From positions 310,001 to 374,000 of the forward strand of contig JASVEC010000027.1 of NCBI GenBank assembly GCA_030770535.1: a stretch of 64,000 nucleotides of DNA. The letters run 5' to 3'. The translations under genes were made by a program, and so were the position numbers. The notes under the pieces were generated by a model, which was given only the letters and a program-made list of their open reading frames with translations, ran no database searches and had not been told where the DNA came from. The DNA comes from Batkoa obscura. Taxonomy: Eukaryota; Entomophthoromycota; Entomophthoromycetes; Entomophthorales; Batkoaceae. Positions 27,857 to 38,836 of this stretch are shown piece by piece (the stretch's first letter is position 1; every line of letters begins with the position of its first letter).

Positions 27857-28623
27857 TTATTCAATAGAATTATTTTCAAATAAAAAGAACTTATAACTAA
27901 TATCATTTTCACAAACATATACTTCACCATTTTCTAACTTTTTTAAAGCTGGAAGCACTCTTTTACTTTTGAATTTATTTAACCATTCCCATGCTTCAAT
28001 AGTTATATCTTTTTTAGATGACTTTATAGCTTGATATTCTGGAAAGAAGGTATCACAAGGTAATTCTGGATGGTCAAATAACTCGGTAATAAACCATTTA
28101 TTACATTTTGGATGTTGAATAGCTTGAGTATAAAGTTGACTACCACCAATAACAAAAACTGAGCCATTTTTTGTTAACTTATTTGCTAATACTAATCCAT
28201 CTTCTAAAGAGTGTACTATATGAGTATATTGTTTTAACTTTTCATCACTCATTTCCCTATAAAATAAATTGTTAACATTATTTTATCAAATTTAACTAAT
28301 AATTATTACAGATTTAAATCTTTGTTCCTTGATACAATAATATTGATACGATTTCTGAACGGTCTATATTTTATTGGTACACATTCCCAAGATACTCTTC
28401 CCATAATTACTACATTATTAATCATATCGTCGATTTCACTTGTTTCAAAAGGTTTATCTTGATTAACATTCAAGTGCTTTGTTACTTTCTCATAGAACGT
28501 CATATCCGTATGAATAGGTGTTTTAATCCACGGAAGGTCCCCTTGATATCCAATACCCCTTTCTTTTGTTACAGCAGTTATTAAACTAAAGTTTGGTATT
28601 TCATTTTTAGTTTGATTTGTCAT
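27857..28623 (-). CDS. Dihydrofolate reductase
   Basis: Two exons (28623-28310, 28256-27857) encode 237 residues, a usual length for fungal DHFR. Motifs: FSLITAVTKERGIGYQGDLPW at the N-terminus (the substrate loop ending in Leu-Pro-Trp), then NNVVIMGRVSWECVP, where family members have the MGRkTWeSIP NADPH-binding stretch, then RINIIVSRN, FVIGGSQLY (the conserved Gly-Gly) and the C-terminal ELPCDTFFPEY region. The enzyme reduces dihydrofolate to tetrahydrofolate with NADPH, for thymidylate and purine synthesis. Its start is 80 bp from the divergent start of the dead Ipi1 copy. Together with the purine nucleoside phosphorylase at 46.6 kb it is one of the few metabolic genes in the window. The Trp within MGRVSWE replaces the usual KTW, a minor oddity. 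Confidence 0.93.
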
Positions 28624-28702
28624 TTTAATTTAACAAGTCAATTTATTTATTTTTTCAAAACTATTCATATATTGTTTTTTAATCAATTTTATTCTACAAA
28701 AA

Positions 28703-31360
28703 ATGGCAAAAAGTAAAAAGGAATAAGCAAGAGGGCTTTAAAGAAAAGGATATAATAGAAGACCAAATAAAACAAAACTGAAGTACAGCTGTTTATAAAC
28801 TTGAGATAAAATTAGGGAAAAAAGAAAGGAGTTACTGGCAACTATATGTATAATTTGATTAAATCAAGAAGCAAACATTTATTATAGCTGAATAGTTGTT
28901 TATTTTTGTAGCTATACCACTTCCTAATCAGTCAATAACATTGGGTAAAATTCAACAGATTGCAATTTCAAAGAACTTGATTATTAAAGATCAAACATAA
29001 TAATGCAAATGTAATAAAAGGTAGATGTATTGGCTTGTTTATAAATTCATTTCTTACAATATTAATAAAGACGTCTTACTTTGAATGAAAGGGATAATAA
29101 ATAGAAATGAAAGTTTGATGTTGTTTTATATAAAGGAATTGAATTATATCATATGTAGATTAATACTGAATCAAGTAGTTATTTTTTAATATCAAATAGA
29201 ATTAAAGTAACAATACCAAATAAAGGACCCAGCTGTAAGGAAACTGAGTCTAGAGTTATGTGAAGAAAAAATTAACCAAATTAAAAAAGTAGGGCCAAGT
29301 TGTATTAGACATAGGATGGCATTTAGAGTAAATAAAAAAACCATAGTCTGATACTCAGATAAACTGATGTTATATACATGTAGTAATATGACACATCTAT
29401 ATGATGGTTTATGTGAAGGTGTGATACTATTTTTAAACTCTTGGCTGATACTTGGAATTAATATTAGTAAAAAATATCATGATAAAATAAATCAATTTTC
29501 ATTTCAAGATTCCCCCAATTTTTTTTCAACTATTAAAAATTAGATCCATTATAAAAAGCATTACAAGAAAAGGGTAATTTCTTCTTTGATACAATAAACT
29601 TTATTAATGTTATTTTAGATTCATTTTTTAAGGTGAAAGATCAGATATGGCCAAAGAAAGTAGCCTGATTTAATCATGACATTTCTTTATTACTTTTATC
29701 TATGCTTATCAATCAAGAGTTAAGATGCTTGGGAATTCAAAACGTTATTTAAATTTCTTAAGTCAAAACACACTTGAAGGGTAAATTAAATAAGTTGTTA
29801 CTATTATTATCATTTATTTATTATCATTATTAATAGAGAATGGTATTTATAGCCCTTTTTCAATGAAAAAATATTAAATGAATATAAAAACCATCAGTAA
29901 GCGACAATAAGGGAACAAGATTATTTAAAGTCATCTTTTTGTATGGGTTATGAATATTTATCGAATCACAATGACAGCTTTTTAAATGATTTGTTCCAAA
30001 TCATAGAAGATTTACTGATAGAGGTAAAATCACGTTTTAAAAGTAAGATTATTTCAATTTGTATTCGTTTAGTCAATATCTATACTTTATGAAAGTTTAA
30101 TGACATTTTACGATGAAATGCACCTCAATGTATTAATCAATACTAAAAAAATAAGTCATTCAGAAGATTTGAAATGTTTAAATAGCATACTAAAATTAGT
30201 ATTATAGATTTGAGGATATTAAATTTACAAAATTAATAGTTTTATTATAATTTATATTCTAAATATTAGTACCAATTATCAATTAAATCAATACAACTTA
30301 TCAAGTCAATTTTAAGTTCAAAAAGTTCGTTTTATTTTATTTTCCATTCGCTTCGTATATGACGTTGTTCCTTGATACAAGGTTAATTTTGATTTATCAT
30401 TATATTATCATAGAGATATTGATCTTATTTTTAGGTTTTAATTTTAATTTTAGAAATAGATATAATAACAACTGATATACCTGGAGTATATTTGTCAATA
30501 TACAAAGAATAAGATTCAAAATAGTTTCAACGGTTATTTAACCATTTATTAAATATGTTAAGGTATAAAAAAGAATCGATGTATAACATTTCAGCATTAT
30601 ATTTCTATCACTTATGCCCTCATCAACATAGTTTTCAAATAGTGGTGATAAGAATACAATAGGAACTTCGTTTAAGGTAACTCTTTATAGATACAACTAA
30701 TTCATAGCCTAATAATATTAATCAATAATCAATTTTTCAATTTATTCTTAAGTATATGTAAATCCTTAAAGTTTCTTACACAAACTAATTAAGCTACAAT
30801 TAAATCCTGGCTATATTAACAAAGTCATATTATTCAATGTTTATAAAAAAGATGATATAGTAATTTAAAATTAAACTATTAATTTAATGAATATCTTAAT
30901 AATTTGTCAATTAGCCAATCCAATGAAACAAATAAGGTGAATTTTAGAAACAAATATTATTTTACTGAGGCCCTTTTTATTACAATTGCTCAATTATGTT
31001 ATAACTCAGTTAATAAAAAGTAAGTCAAGAAAGTGTATATTAAACGTATTAGATTATTATTCAGTTATGGTTTCATACAATATGCTTTGAAAATACTAAT
31101 AAGATTTTGATCTCAATTCAAAATTCAATCACTGGTTTATTTTGATCCAAAGATAAGAAATTAAATTTTCTAATTTGGGTTATGAAGATTTAAATTGTTT
31201 TTAAATTCGTTTTTATTTGTCAGCCCTAACATAATCTCTTTATAATTAGATTTGTAAACTGAATTCAAGTACACCCAATTTCAAACAAAATCACAAACTT
31301 GATTAGAGTTCTATTATTACTTTAAATTAGATTTTAGATAATATCCCTTAGTTTTTTATA
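28703..31360 (+). pseudogene. Dead duplicate of the Ipi1/TEX10-like gene, introns retained
   Basis: From 29735 on, the sequence follows the gene at 1-1696 block by block, including degenerate versions of its introns. For example, TTATTTAAATTTATTAAGTC resembles the start near 29745, 'GAACAAGATTATTTAAA' occurs at 29912, and 'CGCTTC..GACATGAC' corresponds near 30350. Stops and shifts are scattered all along. Upstream, 29220-29480 still reads DPAVRKLSLELCEEKINQIKK and SDKLMLYTCSNMTHLYDGL, the Ipi1 N-domain pattern. 28703 starts MAKSKKE before a stop, which fits the basic Ipi1 N-terminus. It was therefore a DNA-level copy, not a processed one. It identifies the family of the truncated live gene at the window's left edge. 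Confidence 0.7.
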
Positions 31361-32151
31361 GAAAGCTTTGTATTTAACATATAATTATAGAGTAAATAAT
31401 TGATACTTTATCGTCGTTTTGTTACTTTTTTAATTTATGTCTTTAACCCATAACTTTGTAAATATTAAAATATCTATTACTATAGCATACAGTTTATTTG
31501 TCTTAAATTTATAAATTCGACGTTTCATTTGTATTAAAATTCTATATAATAAATAACAGAGGGTCTTATATTGAGTTTGATTACTGTTGCTCTTAGTATT
31601 TTATTTTTTTTATGTTTACTACTAAATTATTAAATGCTATATAAAAATATAAGTTTTGCCCTTGTTTATAGTAATCATAATTACATGAATTAGTATTTGG
31701 CTATTATTTTGATAACGTATATAAAACAAAATGTTCTAGGTTTAGACTTAATACTCTAATATCCTGTTTTAAACACGTATATATATGAATAGTAGTTAGC
31801 TTACAGCTGCATAGTAACAGACTACTTTTCTGTTATTTGACTCTAATTTTCGGTAAAACTTCATTTTTTATTGAACTTGGTCTCAGAAAATCCTCATAAA
31901 TTGATTTCTACACAAATTTGTTATGATCAAGTTATACTCTTATAAGATTCATAAATTGTTTTAGTTTTAATAGAAGCTATATGGGGATGTCCGAATTGGT
32001 TTCAGAATTTAACTGGAAATTAATCCAAATTTTAAGCTTTAAATTTGTAAATCTTTAATGTATGATTAGCTAAATTTAAAAAGCTTAAAATTAAAAATTA
32101 AAATTTAACTTAAAAGACTTATTTTATTTATTTTATTTTTTTAATTATGTT
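31361..32151. other. AT-rich spacer with one lone terminal repeat
   Basis: No gene seen. At 31978 the string TATATGGGGATGT matches end B of the short element, but the rest of the element is absent. Confidence 0.4.
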
Positions 32152-33291
32152 TGTGAAAGTTGGTACTCAGTGGTTGGAGTTAAAAGCAGTTCTAGCTTAA
32201 TTAATTGGCCGTAAGTCAAAAGGTCTTAGTTCATGTAACTAAGATAGACTTAAATTAATAGGAATAGTACGCAATAAGCTACGGACTATGTAAAATAAAT
32301 AGAGTGAAAGATACTACTGTAAAATCTACGTAAAATACTATAAGACTTAGTGGCTTTATTAAAAGTACAATATTAGGGAATAATTCAATTAAAAAGCCTC
32401 GAGCTATTATGTTGGAGAATCTCTTTTATACTCCAACTAGTTTTGTAAACAAGTTAAGTGATTATTATGCGATAATTAATCATAGAGCTGATGAAACGAT
32501 ATTTCACAGTGTTTTATGTTTTTTTATTAAATGCTTAATAGATGTATAATGTATAAATATATAATTATTGAGTTTATTTCTTATTAAAATAAGAACAAAA
32601 CGCAGGCTTTTATAACCAAACTTCGAAATGGAATTTCTAAAAATTTTAGTTTGATAGGGAGAAGCACATTATATAGACATTGTAATTCATTTATATCAAT
32701 TTTAATAACTATTCACAATAACCCATAGTTTATGGAATTTCATAATAACAAAAAAAGAAAAGAAAAGTTATCAAGGTTTACTATTAATAGTAACAAACTT
32801 AATCAAGCAATGTATAAAATTGGTGCTTCTGTGAAATATTGCTTTATTTAGCTCTCAGATTGATTATAACACAACAATCACTTAAGTTGTTATATTCTCA
32901 AGTTCAAACACAATCAATTCAGAGTCCCTTATTTTAATTTGCTGCGAGAATTTCTAACTTCATATTGCAAAGAATATTATCTCCTTTTAATATCCATACT
33001 TATTGGAGTATAAAAGAGATTCTTCAATATGATAACTCGAGGCTTTTTAACTGAATTACTCCCTGATATCGTACTATTAATAAAGCCACTAAGTCTTTCT
33101 GACAACTTCTTACGTAGATTTTACAGTAGTATTGTCTATTCTATTTGTTTTACATAGTTCGTAACTTATTACGTGTTATTCTTATCCATTTAAGTCTATC
33201 TTAGTTATATAAATTAAGACCTTTCGACTCAAGGCAAGTTAATCAAGCAAGAACTGCTTTTAACTCCTACCATTAAGTACCAACTTCCACA
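32152..33291. mobile_element. 1.14-kb inverted-repeat (foldback) element
   Basis: Two arms of about 286 and 289 bp (32152-32437 and 33003-33291) are inverted copies of each other at roughly 80-85 % by eye. Shared blocks include TGTG.AAGTTGGTAC at the outer ends, GGAGTTAAAAGCAGTTCT, ACTGTAAAATCTACGTAA, CTTAGTGGCTTTATTA and AATCTCTTTTATACTCCAA at the inner ends. Traces of pairing (GTTAAGTGATT) continue into the 565-bp centre. No coding frame lies inside and no clear target duplication was found. The outer 90 bp contain a tRNA-like pattern (TACTCAGTGGTTGGAG and a 6-bp stem with 7-nt loop, CTTAGT/ACTAAG). It could be a non-autonomous long-TIR transposon or two head-to-head copies of a tRNA-derived SINE. 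Confidence 0.65.
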
Positions 33292-33390
33292 CTTCAAAGG
33301 AAACAGGAAATAAAAACCAACAAGTAGCATTATTATGAACTATATCTTCAGTATATTCTTTTGATGAGTGTAAAAGTTTTGGACTTAATA

Positions 33391-34655
33391 TGAGTAGAAA
33401 TCAATATGGTTATTCAAAAATAATTAATAATAATGAAATACCAATATTACAACCTATTATTAAAAATACAAAAAAATTAAGATGAGTAAATTGAGATTAA
33501 TATACAATATTTACTTAATAATTCAACTATTTCATCAAGATTTAATAAAAAAAATAATGATAATAAATATTCGTCAGATAATATATATATTAAATAAAAG
33601 TAGAAGAATGATATATAGTAAATGTTTTAATGATTTAAAAGATAAACCAGTAACTATGTCAACATTTTTAATATATACCAAATAATTTTAAAAATCCAGC
33701 AAGAAAAACAGATTTATGTAATGTATGTGCCCAGTATAAAGTTAGAAAAAAGTTATTTGAAAATAAAATAAATACAGCGATAAAAAATAAAGTAGAGATA
33801 GAAGAATCTTTTAATAAAGAAAAAAGGTTATATAAATTACATGAATTTTGTGTTGATACTCAAAATATATTTAATGAAACTATTAAAAAACTAAATAATA
33901 AAAGTTGTATAATAATTTTAGACTTTAAACAAAATATGGAAATAGAAACAAGATCAGATACAATAAATTTAGATCATTATATTAAACAAGTTGTATCAGT
34001 ATTAAAGTTTGATGTTTATATTTAAAAAATGACGAAACAATAGGGAAAGTTTATTTTGATTATTTATCTGAAATATCAAATCATGATTCAGCATATGCAG
34101 GAGATTGTTTAATTGATTTAATATCTAAAGAGCTTTTATTTAAAAAGTTTACAAAAATTAATATATAAGTAGATACAGGAAATCATTTTAAATCTCAAGA
34201 GTTTTTACACTATACATTTGAAGAAATTTATTTTATAAATAGTAGTTTAAATACTGATCTTAATTTTTTTGCCGAGCATCATGGAAAAAGTATAATTGAC
34301 GGGCATTTTGGAAATCATTCACAGTGGAAAAATAGTTTCGAAGAATTAGGTAAAATAGAAGACATTGATCAATTAGTTTTAAAATTTGAGGTTTTTATTT
34401 GTGGACATAATAGAATTAATAACTTAACTGTCAATAATGGGAAAACAAATATAATTTTTAAAAAGTATGAAAGAAACAAAGATATAATAAAAATAATAAA
34501 AATAATAAAAATAATAAAAATGATAAAAATACAAAGTACTAAAAAGTATTTACATTTTATTAAATGTGATAATAAACTACACTGTTATCCAGTTTCTGAT
34601 AGATTAAAAAAAAGTGATATAATTCCAATTAAAGTTATATTCTATAAAAAATAAA
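33391..34655 (+). pseudogene. Decayed DDE-type DNA transposase gene
   Basis: Interrupted reading frames across this segment add up to one ancient protein. Blocks in order: MIYSKCFNDLKDK; KTDLCNVCAQYK (a C-x2-C knuckle); CIIILDFKQNMEIE (first Asp); VYFDYLSEISNHDSAYAGD; a VDTGNHFKSQEFLHY block (second Asp, usually D-x-G-x-H-F); FFAEHHGKSIIDGHFGNHSQW (the acidic residue plus HGK and DG motif); and a C-terminal CYPVSDRLKKSDIIP. Several frame changes and stops separate the blocks. Spacing of acidic residues fits an RNase H-fold cut-and-paste transposase, but I cannot name the superfamily. Short (AAAATAAT)n repeats at 34480-34530 show replication slippage. It stands next to the inverted-repeat element and a copy of the short TIR element. 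Confidence 0.55.
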
Positions 34656-34788
34656 AAAATAAAAAGATCAACCTCAGCTTGTTTTACAAAAATAACAGAA
34701 AATTTAAAAGTTTCAATATTTACTAACCAAGTAAATAGTTTATAAAATATGCATTTATTTACATACTACAACTTTGATTAATATCAAC

Positions 34789-34895
34789 ATATGGGGGTGT
34801 TTTTTTTGACTTCATCACTTTTTCCATTTTTTAAGCGCTATTTGAGTGGAAAAATTGTTAGTAAAATTCTTAAACATAAAAATACGTCCTCATAT
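34789..34895 (+). repeat. Short TIR element, copy 8
   Basis: A to B orientation with strong ends (ATATGGGGGTG / CGTCCTCATAT) and an intact AAGCGCTATTTGAGTGG centre. Confidence 0.88.
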
Positions 34896-35080
34896 CTTAT
34901 TAATAAAAACTACTAATTTTATAAATATTTAACTTTATTTTTGTAATATATAAATGTTATTATAATTAGTAATTAACAAATAATATCTCTAAAACTTGAG
35001 CTTAAAAAGTAAGCAAAAGTCAAAAAAGTATAGTATTTCTATATAATAAATCGATAATTGCTTTTGATGCTGAATATTCA

Positions 35081-35113
35081 AAAATAAAATAAAATAAAAT
35101 AAAATAAAATAAA
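35081..35113. repeat. (AAAAT)n microsatellite
   Basis: About six and a half tandem AAAAT units in the spacer before the hairpin. Confidence 0.8.
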
Positions 35114-35168
35114 GCTATTGCTTTTATTATCACTAATGCTCAACTTTAAAATACCACGTTTTTGTAAT

Positions 35169-35250
35169 TATAGCCCCCTTTTCACTATAAAAGTTTTGAT
35201 ATAATTTAAAAAAATTATATCAAAACTTTTATAGTGAAAAGGGGGCTATA
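35169..35250. repeat. Perfect 82-bp inverted repeat (39-bp arms)
   Basis: The left arm 35169-35207 (TATAGCCCCCTTTTCACTAT then AAAAGTTTTGATATAATTT) is matched base for base by the right arm 35212-35250, with a 4-nt AAAA loop. There is no mismatch, so it is either very young or kept by selection. It lies 153 bp upstream of the RasGEF-like gene. It could be a foldback mini-transposon (TA flanks are possible) or a transcribed hairpin. No second copy is seen in the window. Confidence 0.9.
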
Positions 35251-35402
35251 AACAGAAAAATATAGTATAACTTCAAATTTTATAACCCTTTTTTTAATTG
35301 CCTTATTGATTCAAAAATACAAAATGATATCATATCACCAAAAATAAAAAGTTTTGGGAATTATAAGCTCTAATTTTTATACTTTCAATATTTTATGCCA
35401 AA

Positions 35403-37532
35403 ATGGAGCAGGTGCAAAATAAAAATCAGTACAGCTATCAACCAACTATACCACTATCTGAGTTAGCCATTAAGTTAAAAGGATGTATCGAAAAGGAAAG
35501 TAGGTATAGTGATGAGCTAGATTCAAAAGATAGGCATACATTAGCTGAGCTAAGACAGAAGTTGGATAAACATGGTGTATCAAAGATTGAATTGGAAAGG
35601 GTGGAGCAGAGCATATCCAAAGCAAAAGAGTATGAATTATCGAAGATAATTCCCGAGGATTTGGCTAGTAACATTTATAATTTGGATTCAAATCTATGGA
35701 ATTGTTTTTTAGATCAAGAGCGTACTAGAAATGGAAACTTTATTACCAATAGTAGGCCTTGTCCATTTATATTGAGTAACAACGAGTTTATACTTAAGAG
35801 CTTAGTTGATTTACAAGTGTATATTTCAAATAGTTTTACCCATTTATTGTTAAATCTTTTTATAAAAAAAGAAATTGAATTAAATAGCAGCATAACAATA
35901 GGTAATCAATTAGGGAATTTGCTAAGCTACCCATTTAAATATTTTTTTACAAACTTAAACGACAATACAAATAATAAGCAATTATTTAAAACAATAAATG
36001 TTTTACTTCAAACAAGTAAAATTTTATTAGCTAAATATAAGGATTTCAACGGATTTGCTTCAATTATAGCATCATTGACCCATCCGGCAATAATGAGAGT
36101 ATTCAACGTAATAAAATTACCAAAAGAGATCAATGGGGTCATCAAGGAGTATCATAATCTTATTAGACCAGATAAAAATTACGATAATTATTTTAATAAC
36201 AATAAATATGATACTAACCTTAATATCCCCTGGATATTACCATATGTAAATAGGATAGGTGCATTAGTAAAAGGCTATGTATTTAAATCGCCGTTTATGG
36301 AAAACAATAAGTTTCATGTTTTATTTAGTTTCGCTGGCCAAGATAGATTTGAAGATTTATTAACCAAGTTGCCGAAGCATACGGTTAGGCATAACTATAA
36401 TAACAACGACATTAACAACGTAATTTTGTCTCATTGGCTACTATCATTACCCTATTTAAGCAATGATCAATTAATGGAAATTAGTTATAAAGTACTCAAT
36501 AATTATCATAATGATACCAAATACGACTGTTTGCATTCAGTACCTAGTTATTTAAGTTTACCAAGTATTTTGTTAAATGGGACAAAGAAAAGCGGGAGTG
36601 AAGCAAAAGAAGGAAATGAGATCAAAGCGACAATTGAAAGTGATAAAAATAACTTGAATAACGAACTAGGCGAAATCGAGTTTCCAAAAATCCCATCTAA
36701 AGTAAAGGAATATGAAATCGATAGCGATGTATCCTCATTGCTGAGCAATATGCTCCTTGGAAACGAACTTGAACTTGAATCAGAGTTAAAAGAATTGGAA
36801 GAGCAATTGAATGGAATTGGGATTGAGAATCTAGCTTACGATCATGTAGAAGGAAATAAAGATATTGCACAAATTGATCAATATGTTACTGATGGGGGTT
36901 CTATTCAAGATTATGAAGTAATAAGTAGTGACAGAAATGAAAATGGTCATGAGTTAAACATGGCTGTAAATGGAGCTATCCAAAATAGCGCAGAAAGTGG
37001 ACCTGAAATTGAATTCAGAGAAGAATTGAATACTATTGAAAACTATATCGGACGAGATAGCAAAGAAAATGGATCTGTGACCAAACCAAGGACAATCGAA
37101 AATGCAAATAAACAAGATAACGATAAACAAAGTATTGATAATAAGGAAAATGAAGTAAATGACAATACGTCTGAACCTGAAATTTATAATAATACAAGAG
37201 CAAATCACGAAGAAGGCTTAGAAGTGGATTCAAAAGAAGTTTATAGCCAAAGCGATAGTGAACTTTACAATGAGAGTCGAAGTACTTTTAACATTAAAAG
37301 AATAAATGACAAAAAAAGGAAAAATCGCAATACTATAAATGGTGACTGTGATTTTCAATATAAATATAACGAGATTAAAGAGCATGGTAAACTATTTACA
37401 GTTGTTAGTGTTAAAGATGTCTCTTTTAACGATAATGAAGAATATATTGATAATTCTAAATATGAGTACTCTATCACTAAGTTTATTGGGGGGAACCCAG
37501 TTATTTCATTAAAGGACGTTAATTTTAATTAA
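35403..37532 (+). CDS. RasGEF (Cdc25)-like domain protein with acidic tail
   Basis: Intronless 709-residue frame. Residues about 80-290 resemble a Cdc25/RasGEF catalytic domain: IYNLDSNLWNCF at its start, ILLAKYKDFNGFASIIASLT (the conserved 'NFN.l..Iis.L' helix), HPAIMRVFNVIKLPKEI and NIPWILPYVNRIGALVKG (where family members have 'P.ip.lg..l.dl'). Residues 420-640 are strongly acidic and low in complexity, without known motifs. The last 60 residues include a possible small globular end (LFTVVSVKDVSFND). RasGEFs load GTP onto Ras-family proteins at membranes. Catalytic residues cannot be verified by eye and the domain is diverged, so a role as exchange factor is inference. Lack of introns contrasts with most neighbours but is shared with the F-box and zinc-cluster genes. 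Confidence 0.55.
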   Translation: MEQVQNKNQYSYQPTIPLSELAIKLKGCIEKESRYSDELDSKDRHTLAELRQKLDKHGVSKIELERVEQSISKAKEYELSKIIPEDLASNIYNLDSNLWNCFLDQERTRNGNFITNSRPCPFILSNNEFILKSLVDLQVYISNSFTHLLLNLFIKKEIELNSSITIGNQLGNLLSYPFKYFFTNLNDNTNNKQLFKTINVLLQTSKILLAKYKDFNGFASIIASLTHPAIMRVFNVIKLPKEINGVIKEYHNLIRPDKNYDNYFNNNKYDTNLNIPWILPYVNRIGALVKGYVFKSPFMENNKFHVLFSFAGQDRFEDLLTKLPKHTVRHNYNNNDINNVILSHWLLSLPYLSNDQLMEISYKVLNNYHNDTKYDCLHSVPSYLSLPSILLNGTKKSGSEAKEGNEIKATIESDKNNLNNELGEIEFPKIPSKVKEYEIDSDVSSLLSNMLLGNELELESELKELEEQLNGIGIENLAYDHVEGNKDIAQIDQYVTDGGSIQDYEVISSDRNENGHELNMAVNGAIQNSAESGPEIEFREELNTIENYIGRDSKENGSVTKPRTIENANKQDNDKQSIDNKENEVNDNTSEPEIYNNTRANHEEGLEVDSKEVYSQSDSELYNESRSTFNIKRINDKKRKNRNTINGDCDFQYKYNEIKEHGKLFTVVSVKDVSFNDNEEYIDNSKYEYSITKFIGGNPVISLKDVNFN

Positions 37533-38588
37533 TATATTTAGTAGTCATCAAGTTTATTGTGTTTTTGATTCTGTTGTATTTTCTAAATATGGAGTTGCCA
37601 TAGTTTGGGCCGAATCAGACATGATTAATATATGACTAGTTTGAATAAAGCATAATAGTATCTTGTATAGTGACACTAACTAAATCGTTTCTATATTGAT
37701 TTAAATCATTATTTATAACGCAGCATTTCATTCAAATATCTGAAGCTTTTCTTTAATAACAATATTAAGATACTCTTCGCTTTTTTATTACAAACATCCG
37801 AACGTTAAAATTATCGTTTGGCTTTAATAAAGCTTCTGACTAGCTTTAGCAGGTTTTTAATATCTTATTTTGAATTAGGTACTTAAATATAAAGTAAGTC
37901 TTTGTTATGTTAACTATAGAACTAAAATAAAGCGGGAGCACTTATGTAAAATTCTATAAATCTGCAATAAAGTGTTTATGATATATCGCTTCAAACTCAT
38001 TAGAACTAACTTCAAATTTTTCTATCTATTGTAATTTAAGTTTGATTTATAAGCGTCAAAAAGATTAAACTTGACCTCAGGTTCGACGCTAGTCTTGGAT
38101 TTAAGAAACTTGCTTTTAACAACAGTATTATTGCTGTAGAAATTTTCGAAGCTTATAAAGCTCACCATTACTACTGACCTCTTAGAATGAAGAAGCCCAA
38201 ACATAATCAAAGGTGGCTTTTTCACTCTCAACTCAACATTAGAGTAATTTTTTTATCTACACATAGGGAGCGCTTATGATTTACCCTATAATCACTAGCT
38301 TGAATAGGTTGACTAGGCTTCATAAAATTAGAATATCATCTCACCTTATAGTTAATCGAGCCATTTGCCTCTAAAGTTAGAATAGCAGAGACAATAGACA
38401 ATAGATAAACTTAAAGCACATTTTATAATATATCAGTGTTTTATGGACTCCTCTGTTTGTGTTTATAAGTTTTAATATAGCTCAAAAATGGTTTTTTAAT
38501 ATTTTATTATTTCGTAGCATCCATAACATCCATAACATTCATAACATCCATAACATTCATAACATCCGAACTTTTATACCATATCAGT
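37533..38588. other. Gene-poor stretch after the RasGEF-like gene
   Basis: No convincing gene. A 70-codon minus-strand frame (38231-38022) has no recognisable features. A short tandem repeat (CATAACATC/T units) occupies about 38517-38570. Confidence 0.4.
38517..38570. repeat. Short tandem repeat, 9-10 bp unit
   Basis: Five or so units of CATAACATCC / CATAACATT in a row, just before repeat copy 9. Confidence 0.75.
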
Positions 38589-38692
38589 ATATATGGATGT
38601 ATTTTTTTGCTTAAGAATTTTACTAACAATTTTTCCGCTAAATAGCGCTTAAAAGATGGAAAAAGTGACGAAACCAAAAAAACATCCTCATA
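38589..38692 (-). repeat. Short TIR element, copy 9
   Basis: B to A orientation. The centre AAATAGCGCTTAAAAGATGG is preserved and the A end is CATCCTCATACAT. Confidence 0.86.
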
Positions 38693-38836
38693 CATATAAT
38701 AATCAAGAGTTAAAAATAGCATCAATATTACATTAAGTTTATTTGAATTTATTTAAGACGAGACATTATAAGAAGGGGGAATAAAAATATAAATAGCTAT
38801 TTACATATATACTATTTAGCCTATCTAGGATTGAAC

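Noticed and set aside
32152-32245. A real tRNA gene at the outer end of the inverted repeat
   Set aside because: A D-arm-like and a T-arm-like block exist, but no acceptor stem or anticodon arm closes, and the sister arm has lost several key bases.
35438-37233. Several minus-strand frames of 60-85 codons
   Set aside because: All lie across the 709-residue RasGEF-like frame and have no features of their own.
38022-38231. 69-codon minus-strand frame
   Set aside because: Starts plausibly but has no family pattern, no promoter-like context and no support beyond being open.
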